From assembly GCF_005924265.1 (NCBI RefSeq), contig NZ_VCLB01000002.1:310001-374000 (forward strand): 64,000 nt of DNA, in the 5' to 3' direction. Source of the DNA: Martelella lutilitoris. GTDB lineage: Bacteria; Pseudomonadota; Alphaproteobacteria; Rhizobiales; Rhizobiaceae. Numbering within the stretch: the stretch's first letter is position 1; every line of letters starts with the position of its first letter. The notes beneath the pieces are model-generated. The model was given only the letters and a program-made list of their open reading frames with translations, did not search any database and was not told the origin of the DNA. Both the position numbers and the translations under genes were made by a program. Positions 58,462-64,000 of the stretch are shown one piece after another.

Positions 58462-59919
58462 TCAGCCCGGCGCTTCCGTGTCGTCGCGGTTATGCATCAT
58501 CCGCTTCAGGAAAGGCGCCAGGACGAGAAGGACGATGCCGGTGGCAATCGCCATAAGACCATAGACGAAGAAGCCGTGCTCGTAGATCGAGGCTTCCGCG
58601 GTGGGCGCTGCGCCCTTCGGCACGGCAGCATAATCGCCAATCACGCCGGCGACGAAATTGGCGGCGGCGGTGGCATAGAACCAGACGCCCATGGCATAAC
58701 CGCCGAGCCGGCGCGGCGCGAGCTTGGTCGTCAGCGCCAGGCCGAGCGGCGACAGACAGATCTCGCCGATCTCGAAGACGATATAGAACAGCACGATCCA
58801 CATCAGGCTCGCCTTGACCGTATCCCCGGTCTCGACGATGCCTACCGAGAGAACCCAGAAGGACAGGCCAAGGAAGATCGGGCCGAGGGCGTATTTGATC
58901 AGGTCGCTGACGGCATAGCCCTTGCGGGCAAGAAAGAGCCAGAGACGCGCGATGAAGGGCGAAAGGATGATCAGCACCAGCGCCGAGAAGGCCGTGCCCT
59001 CGCTTGCCGGCACGATCCAGCCGAAGACATTCCGGTTGATGTCGCGATCGGTGAACAGCGTGACCGAGATGCCCTGCTGCTGGTAGATCGCCCAAAAGGG
59101 GATCGAGAACAGGATCAGCACGAGCAGGATCAGCATGCGGCGGCGGCTTTCGGGGTCTTCCCTGGCCATGATGGCGAAGTAGGAAATCACCAGTGCCACA
59201 CCAACGGCGAAAACGAACCACCCGGCCCATTCCGGCCGTGACAGAAGGATGGCCGACAGCCCGACCGCCAGCAGGATCGCAAGACCGACAATGGCATTCC
59301 AGCGGGCGCTGCCTGAGATCTCCGGCGGCCGGTCGCGCTTTTCCAGAAAGCGCCTGCCGGCCAGATAGGTGACAAGCGAGGCCATCTTGCCAAGACCCGC
59401 CAGCGCAAAGGCCATGGTGTAGCCGAACTTCGTGGCGATGATGCCGGCAAGAAGCGCGCCGGCAAAGGCGCCGATATTGATGCCCATGTAGAAGATGGTG
59501 AAGCCCGGCGCGCGGCGCGGATCGTCATCGGTGTAGAAATGGCCGAGAAGGGCGGAGATGTTCGGCTTGAACAGGCCGTTGCCGACGGCCATCAGCGCCA
59601 GCGCCAGGAACATCAGCTTCTCGCCGCCGAAGCCAAGCGTCAGATAGCCGAAGCCGACAATGATCGCCCCTGTGATGATGGCCCGGCCGAAGCCAAGCAC
59701 CCGGTCGGCCGCAACGCCGCCGGCGACTGTGGTCAGATAGGCGAAAGAGGTATAGGCGCCGAAGATCAGGAAGGCCCGCGCATCGTCCATCTTCAGCACG
59801 TTGACGAGATAGAGCGTGAAGATCGAGACCATGGAATAATAGCCGAACCGCTCCCAGAATTCGGTCATGAACAACACGTAGAGGGCGCGGGGCTGCTTGG
59901 TATCGGGGGCAGGGGGCAT
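58462..59919 (-). CDS. POT/PTR2-family proton-coupled peptide transporter
   Basis: 485 residues with about 14 membrane helices. The POT proton-coupling motif E-x-x-E-R-F-x-Y-Y is seen as EFWERFGYY (20-28), and the PTR2 signature region as FTIFYMGINIGAFAGALLAGI (about 145-165), with GLFKPNISALLGHFY. It imports di- and tripeptides using the proton gradient. It stands alone on the minus strand, upstream of nothing co-directional nearby. The 248-bp gap before it contains a palindrome belonging to the porin side. Confidence 0.9.
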   Translation of the reverse strand: MPPAPDTKQPRALYVLFMTEFWERFGYYSMVSIFTLYLVNVLKMDDARAFLIFGAYTSFAYLTTVAGGVAADRVLGFGRAIITGAIIVGFGYLTLGFGGEKLMFLALALMAVGNGLFKPNISALLGHFYTDDDPRRAPGFTIFYMGINIGAFAGALLAGIIATKFGYTMAFALAGLGKMASLVTYLAGRRFLEKRDRPPEISGSARWNAIVGLAILLAVGLSAILLSRPEWAGWFVFAVGVALVISYFAIMAREDPESRRRMLILLVLILFSIPFWAIYQQQGISVTLFTDRDINRNVFGWIVPASEGTAFSALVLIILSPFIARLWLFLARKGYAVSDLIKYALGPIFLGLSFWVLSVGIVETGDTVKASLMWIVLFYIVFEIGEICLSPLGLALTTKLAPRRLGGYAMGVWFYATAAANFVAGVIGDYAAVPKGAAPTAEASIYEHGFFVYGLMAIATGIVLLVLAPFLKRMMHNRDDTEAPG

Positions 59920-60099
59920 GGCGGTCTCGCTTCACATTGCCTGCGGCCGGGCAAGGCGGGCCGCGCTTGACGTCAATCCGGCAGGCCGGACGGCATTCAT
60001 CGGCGGCATTCGGCAAAGCGCGCGCTCACCGCGGTGGGCCTTGCCGGAAGCGATCGTTCCACGCCGGAAGCTCTCACGCAGGCGGCAGGCTAAAGAAGG

Positions 60100-60124
60100 C
60101 ATTCCCGGCAGAATGCCGGGAATG
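60100..60124. repeat. REP-like palindrome downstream of the porin gene
   Basis: Perfect 10-bp arms CATTCCCGGC (60100-60109) and GCCGGGAATG (60115-60124) with a 5-base loop. It lies 43 bp past the porin stop. On the minus strand it is followed by CCTTCTTTAG, so it may terminate the porin transcript or be a member of a dispersed REP-like family (CATTCCCGGC arms are common in such elements). Confidence 0.6.
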
Positions 60125-60167
60125 ACGAAATCAGCAAGGGCAAAATGCGTTTTCCGCGACGACGCGA

Positions 60168-61232
60168 TCAGAAATCGCGTTCGAGGCGAACCCAGCCGAA
60201 CCAGTTCTGCTGGTTCCAGCTGTCGTCGAGGAAGGCGTAGTTGATGTTCGTCCGCAGGTGGAAATCGTCGACGATCTCCCAGTCGGCGGTGGCGCCCGCC
60301 TCCCAGAACACCTTGTCGTTGCTGGCGACGTTATACTGCGTCTGCGGCGACAGGATGAAGTTCTCGGTGACGTTGAAATAGTAGTTGGCGGCCACCGCAT
60401 ATTTCAGATAGGTGCCGGCAATGGGGCTGTCATTCCAGTTGGCCGCGGTGAAGTCGGGGCCATAGGCAATGAAGCCGCTCTCATAGAGACCGGCGATTTC
60501 GAACGTGCCGGGACCGATGCCGACACCAGCCCAGGGGCGCAGCGCATAGGTCTCGTTATAGGTGTCCCAGGCGGCGTCGAACTTGAAGTAGTTGCTGTCG
60601 GAGACGATGTAGCCGAGGCGGGCGGCGAGGCCGAGCTTGGGATAGTTGGTGTCGCTGAGGCCGACGTTGCCCGGCGTCATTGCATCAAGCTCGAGGGCGG
60701 CCTGAAAATGGTCGGCGCCGTTATAGGCGATGCGGATCGCGTTGTAGCGGCTCACATTGTCGATATTGTCGAGTTCGCCCCAGAGGTCTTCGTTCCAGTA
60801 GCCCTTGATGTAACCGGCGCGCAGCGCGAGCGCATCGCCGATGTCGATATAGGCCTCGTCAAAAGCGAAGTCATCGCCGGTGCCGTTGGAGTAGAAATAG
60901 AGTTCCGGGACCATGCGCGATGTCAGCGTACCGAGTTCGGTATCGGACTTGGCGGTGATCTCCAGATTGGTCTTGACGTAGGGATACCAGTCGCCGTCAG
61001 CCGCCGAACCGGTCTGGATGCCGCCGAATTTCGTCTCGAAGCGGACATAGCCGCCAATATCAAGGCAGGTCTCCGTGCCCGGTATATAGAAATAGCCGCT
61101 GCCGAAGGCGTCACAGACTTCGACGTAATTGGCCGTGACCGGCTCGATCATCACGACCGGGTCGGCTGCCTTGGCGCCTGTTGCGGCTGCAAGCAGCGAG
61201 GCGGAGCCGATGAGAAAAAAATTGGTCTTCAT
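60168..61232 (-). CDS. Omp2b-type general porin
   Basis: 354 residues: signal peptide (MKTNFFLIGSASLLAAATGAKA), then the rhizobial porin head NYVEVCDAFGSGYFYIPGTETC, followed by LDIGGYVRFETKFGG, beta-barrel strands, and the C-terminal W-V-R-L-E-R-D-F with terminal Phe for BAM recognition. The two cysteines of the head form the usual L-type disulfide. It makes a trimeric hydrophilic diffusion channel. The start at 61232 gives a proper signal peptide. A 577-bp gene-free region lies upstream, as expected for a heavily regulated abundant porin. Confidence 0.92.
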   Translation of the reverse strand: MKTNFFLIGSASLLAAATGAKAADPVVMIEPVTANYVEVCDAFGSGYFYIPGTETCLDIGGYVRFETKFGGIQTGSAADGDWYPYVKTNLEITAKSDTELGTLTSRMVPELYFYSNGTGDDFAFDEAYIDIGDALALRAGYIKGYWNEDLWGELDNIDNVSRYNAIRIAYNGADHFQAALELDAMTPGNVGLSDTNYPKLGLAARLGYIVSDSNYFKFDAAWDTYNETYALRPWAGVGIGPGTFEIAGLYESGFIAYGPDFTAANWNDSPIAGTYLKYAVAANYYFNVTENFILSPQTQYNVASNDKVFWEAGATADWEIVDDFHLRTNINYAFLDDSWNQQNWFGWVRLERDF

Positions 61233-61809
61233 GGTCAGTACTCTCCAGAGCCCTTGATAATCATCACACGAACGCAGGGACGCCATGACGCACTCGGTTG
61301 TTATTGTGTTCAATCGATTATTGGCGATTGCATTGACGACTATACGTTTACCTGTTTGAAACACAATTGCCGCCGTCGGATTCTTGTCATGTTCCGGCCG
61401 GATTCCGTTTCGATGGCGCGGGAGTGTTGTCGAACGGCAACTTTTTCGCGCGATCAAGAGGGGCGGAGCCGCCCGCGCCCGGTCGTCCGGCGTCAAAAAG
61501 AAACGACTAGAAAATAAAAAGAAAACATATTGTTATGCTGATATTCGGGAAGCGCATGGGTGTTTCCACGCGACTGTTGAAACGCGCAAAGGCTTGGCCG
61601 GGAGGACGCGCAGGGCGCAACCACGACGCAACCGCGGTCTGGCAGAAGCCAGCTTGTCTGCGCTCCGAAGGAGGCGAACGCCCGCCCCGCGACCGGCCGA
61701 GCTGCCTGCGGCAATCGGTCGTCGTTCCCTGAACCTCTCCGCCCGCAATTTTCGGTCTCTTGCCGCTTGCCCGCAAGGCCGGTTTGGAGTATCAGCGATT
61801 TCGGTGAAA
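61233..61809. other. 577-bp gene-free region between porin and tRNA-Ala
   Basis: No supported gene. An inverted repeat CAATCG-N8-CGATTG (61311-61330) lies about 80-100 bp upstream of the porin start in AT-rich DNA and may be a regulator site for the porin promoter. The segment 61500-61545 (GAAAACATATTGTTATGCTGAT) is also AT-rich. The remainder is GC-rich with no clear structure. Confidence 0.5.
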
Positions 61810-61885
61810 GGGGCCGTAGCTCAGCTGGGAGAGCGCTGCAATCGCACTGCAGAGGTCGGCGGTTCGATCCCGCTCGGCTCCACCA
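61810..61885 (+). tRNA. tRNA-Ala (CGC anticodon)
   Basis: Acceptor GGGGCCG with CGGCTCC, anticodon stem CTGCA/TGCAG with loop ATCGCAC (anticodon CGC), T arm GGCGG-TTCGATC-CCGCT, and ACCA end encoded. Confidence 0.96.
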
Positions 61886-61915
61886 ACCACCTTCGACATT
61901 CGCTCCGGTCGTCCC

Positions 61916-62344
61916 TCAGTTCTTGTCTTCGGGCAGGACCGGCAGCGGCATGATCTCGATGCCCTCTTCCAGAAGATCGCGCACCTCGTCGGGCTTTGCC
62001 GCGCCGATGATGCCGCGTTCCTTCGCCTCGCCGTAGTGGATCTTGCGTGCTTCCTCGGGAAAGCGCTCGCCGACATCCTCTGAACTGGCGCGGATCTCGG
62101 CCACGGCCTGCCGCAGTTTCTCGACAGCCTCGCGCTGCGCCTTGTCGACAAGGGCGGCCTTGCGCTCATCCTTACTGCGCGCGGTGGAGACCTGCGGCGC
62201 CATCAACCCCTTGGTGATCTTCGCCGAATTGCAGACCGGGCAGGTGAGAAAACCGCTTTCAACCTGACGGTCGAAATCATCGCTGCCGGAAAACCAGCCT
62301 TCAAAGGCGTGGCCGTTGTCGCAGGAGAGGGAATAATGGATCAC
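61916..62344 (-). CDS. DUF1178 family protein
   Basis: 142 residues. The N-terminal zinc-ribbon-like start is MIHYSLSCDNGHAFEGWFSGSDDFD with Cys8 and a second pair C35-x-x-C38 (TCPVCNS); a charged helical middle follows (about 55-110), and the C-terminus ends PLPVLPEDKN. This is the DUF1178 signature, of unknown function. It is the last gene of a minus-strand cluster (comF, glutaredoxin, nitrilase-like, DUF1178) with 16 bp to the preceding gene, an order common in Rhizobiales. Confidence 0.9.
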   Translation of the reverse strand: MIHYSLSCDNGHAFEGWFSGSDDFDRQVESGFLTCPVCNSAKITKGLMAPQVSTARSKDERKAALVDKAQREAVEKLRQAVAEIRASSEDVGERFPEEARKIHYGEAKERGIIGAAKPDEVRDLLEEGIEIMPLPVLPEDKN

Positions 62345-62360
62345 GGGGTCGGTCTTTCAC

Positions 62361-63221
62361 TCAGGCCTTTTCGGCGCCGGCTTGCGTCGCCTGTCGCTCT
62401 TCAAGCGAAAAGGGACGGATATTCTTCAGGTTCGGCACCTTGCCGCGCGCTTCAGCCACCTGGTCGGTGTCGATCTCGGCGGTAATCACCGCCTCGCCGA
62501 CATCGCCGGCCTCGGCAAGCACATGGCCCCAGGGATCAATGATGATCGAGTGGCCGAAGGTCTCGCGACCGTCCTCGTGGACGCCCGCCTGGGCGGCGGA
62601 AATCATGAAGGCGCCGTTCTCGATCGCGCGGGCGCGCTGCAGCACGTGCCAGTGGGCCTCGCCGGTCTGCTTCGTGAAGGCGGCGGGCGCCGTCAGCACC
62701 TCGGCGCCGGCAAGCGCATAGGAGCGGAAGAGGTCGGGAAAGCGCACATCGTAGCAGATCGCCATGCCGAGGCGCGCAAAGGGCAGGTTCGCCAGAAGAG
62801 CGGTCTCTCCGGGCCGGTAGACCGCGCTTTCGCGCCAGCTCTCGCCATTGTCGAGGTCGACGTCGAACATGTGGATCTTGTCGTAGCGCGCCGCGACAGT
62901 CCCGTCGGGCGCAAACAGGAGCGCGCGGTTGGCGACCATGTCGTCGCCGACGGCAATCGCCGTTGAGCCGATATGCAGGTAGACGCCATGCCTTTCGGCA
63001 AGCGATGACGCCGTGCGGACGACGATATCGTCGTCCTCGCCCTTCAGCACCGCCATCAGCGCCTTGCGGTTCTTCTGCACCGCGCCGGTCATTTCCGGCG
63101 TCTGGATATAGCCGGCACCCTTCGCGACAGCCTCTGCGACCAGTCGCGACAGGGTCTCGGCGTTTTCCTCGGGGTCGGTACCGGAACGCATCTGCAGGGC
63201 GGCGGCGGTAAAGCGGGTCAT
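62361..63221 (-). CDS. Carbon-nitrogen hydrolase (nitrilase superfamily, Nit1-like)
   Basis: 286 residues with the full nitrilase triad: Glu43 (IQTPEMTG), Lys115 (RYDKIHMFDVDL) and Cys156 (AICYDVRFPDLFR). The K-I-H-M-F-D-V-D region and R-F-P-E/D-L are typical of the Nit1/NIT2 branch that removes deaminated glutathione, fitting its position next to glutaredoxin. The start at 63221 was chosen over an upstream open frame because it directly precedes the first beta strand (TRFTAAALQM). It lies 10 bp from the glutaredoxin gene. Confidence 0.88.
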   Translation of the reverse strand: MTRFTAAALQMRSGTDPEENAETLSRLVAEAVAKGAGYIQTPEMTGAVQKNRKALMAVLKGEDDDIVVRTASSLAERHGVYLHIGSTAIAVGDDMVANRALLFAPDGTVAARYDKIHMFDVDLDNGESWRESAVYRPGETALLANLPFARLGMAICYDVRFPDLFRSYALAGAEVLTAPAAFTKQTGEAHWHVLQRARAIENGAFMISAAQAGVHEDGRETFGHSIIIDPWGHVLAEAGDVGEAVITAEIDTDQVAEARGKVPNLKNIRPFSLEERQATQAGAEKA

Positions 63222-63231
63222 GTGGAGTTCC

Positions 63232-63489
63232 TCAGCGGGCAAGAAGCGGATCGAGCTGGCCCGCGCGGTCCAGGGCGAGAAGGTCGTCGCAGCCGCCGAT
63301 ATGACGGTCATCGATGAAGATCTGCGGGAAGGTCGAGCCGCCATTGGAGCGTTCGATCATCTTCGCCCTGACATCCGGGGTTTCGGTCGCGTTGTATTCG
63401 GTAAAGTCGACGCCCTTGTCGGCGAGGAGCTTTTTTGCGCGCGCGCAGAAACCACAGAATTCCCGTGTGTAGATCTCGACATTCGCCAT
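63232..63489 (-). CDS. grxC: Glutaredoxin 3
   Basis: 85 residues of the GrxC class: active site C12-G-F-C15 (REFCGFCARAKK; the common form is CPYC), cis-Pro region STFPQIFIDDRHIGGCDDLLAL with the G-G-C-D-D glutathione contact. It reduces disulfides and glutathione adducts with GSH. The CGFC dipeptide is a natural variant that may shift redox potential. The start at 63489 excludes a short upstream extension. Confidence 0.93.
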   Translation of the reverse strand: MANVEIYTREFCGFCARAKKLLADKGVDFTEYNATETPDVRAKMIERSNGGSTFPQIFIDDRHIGGCDDLLALDRAGQLDPLLAR

Positions 63490-63526
63490 GATGAACTGGG
63501 GTCCTTTCGTTGCTGGTGTCTCGCCC

Positions 63527-64000
63527 TCATATAGTTTCATCAAGGACCCGTGCAAAGGTCAAAACATTGATCTCGGCCGCGCCCTTGCGCTTCAGCACCC
63601 GCGCGACGGCCGAAACCGTGGCGCCCGTCGTATAGACATCGTCGATGATGAGGATCGACTTTCCGAAGACCATATCCTCGCTGTCGGGCGCAAGCGCAAA
63701 GGCGCCGCGCACATTGTCCTCGCGCGCCGTACGGGTAAGCCCCACCTGCCGGCTTGTGCGCCGCGTGCGCCGCACAAGCCCCGGCAGGAACGGCTTGTCC
63801 GTCAGCCGCGCCAGGTTGCGGGCCAGTTCCGCCGACTGGTTGAAACGGCGCGACATCAGCCGCGTTGCATGCAGCGGAACGGCGGCTATGCCGTCGGCGC
63901 GCGCGATCATGCCGTCATCGGCGCGCCGCATCCATTCGGCCATCATCACCGCAAGATGCGTGTTGTCGCGATATTTGAGCGCGTGGACGAGATTGCGCAC
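63527..64000 (-). CDS. ComF-family phosphoribosyltransferase-like protein (5' end outside window)
   Basis: The C-terminal 157 residues are present; the frame runs off the right edge. The PRPP-binding signature ILIIDDVYTTGAT and preceding RRFNQSAELARNLA and RTRRTSRQVGLTRTAREDNVRGAF match ComF/GntX proteins, which are linked to DNA uptake in naturally competent bacteria but are widespread with unknown role elsewhere. The N-terminal zinc ribbon expected for the family would lie outside the window. It is the most upstream visible gene of the minus-strand block. Confidence 0.9.
   Translation of the reverse strand: MRNLVHALKYRDNTHLAVMMAEWMRRADDGMIARADGIAAVPLHATRLMSRRFNQSAELARNLARLTDKPFLPGLVRRTRRTSRQVGLTRTAREDNVRGAFALAPDSEDMVFGKSILIIDDVYTTGATVSAVARVLKRKGAAEINVLTFARVLDETI

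Noticed and set aside
1-64000. CRISPR arrays, insertion sequences, prophage or integron elements
   Set aside because: No regularly spaced direct repeats, transposase/integrase motifs or att-like duplications at the three tRNA genes were seen.

Overview
The window looks like chromosomal DNA from a free-living, probably marine or soil, member of the Hyphomicrobiales (Rhizobiales, Alphaproteobacteria). The evidence is a RirA iron regulator with an IRO operator, an Omp2b-type porin, a DivL-like pseudokinase with a CtrA box, a TIGR02300 acidic protein, a tRNA-His without an encoded G-1, and high GC content throughout. No phage, IS element, CRISPR array or rRNA was seen.

Layout. 1-3.05 kb: end of a cellulose synthase operon (bcsA fragment, bcsB). 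3.05-7.35 kb: ROK-family protein, DivL-like cell-cycle pseudokinase, tRNA-His. 7.4-12 kb: AraC regulator divergent from a GH4 glycosidase, then ktrAB potassium uptake. 12.1-20 kb: an eight-gene minus-strand 3-hydroxybenzoate/gentisate operon (gentisate dioxygenase, two unrelated maleylpyruvate-isomerase-type proteins, fumarylpyruvate hydrolase, TRAP transporter, ring hydroxylase) divergent from a MarR regulator, with a strong operator dyad between them. 20.5-23.7 kb: outer-membrane barrel and Wza-like export lipoprotein. 23.9-26.1 kb: small lipoprotein, and an iron-binding protein divergent from rirA. 26.3-29.1 kb: FGGY pentulose kinase and LacI regulator. 29.1-36.8 kb: minus-strand sugar or glycoside ABC transporter operon with a GH63/MGH1-like hydrolase and an aminotransferase. 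37-40.3 kb: membrane proteins, including a MscS channel and a 24-residue peptide. 40.5-42.3 kb: sugar-acid dehydratase.

42.5-55.6 kb holds the most unusual feature: a nine-gene, tightly coupled operon with the gene content of an alginate synthesis machine (AlgD, Alg8, Alg44, AlgA, AlgG, Sel1 protein, AlgX/AlgJ, giant AlgK, AlgL). The precursor and polymerase enzymes (AlgD, the guanylyltransferase half of AlgA, Alg8) keep their motifs. By contrast, the Alg44 PilZ domain, the AlgA isomerase half, AlgG, AlgX/J and AlgL have each lost residues known to be needed for activity. AlgI, AlgF and AlgE are not in the cluster. The simplest reading is a stripped-down machine that exports an unepimerised, unacetylated mannuronan (or a related polymer) and keeps the periplasmic proteins only as scaffold.

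55.6-64 kb: transglycosylase-like lipoprotein, TIGR02300 protein, two tRNA-Ala genes, hydratase-family enzyme, POT peptide transporter, porin, and a housekeeping DUF1178-nitrilase-glutaredoxin-comF block that runs off the right edge.
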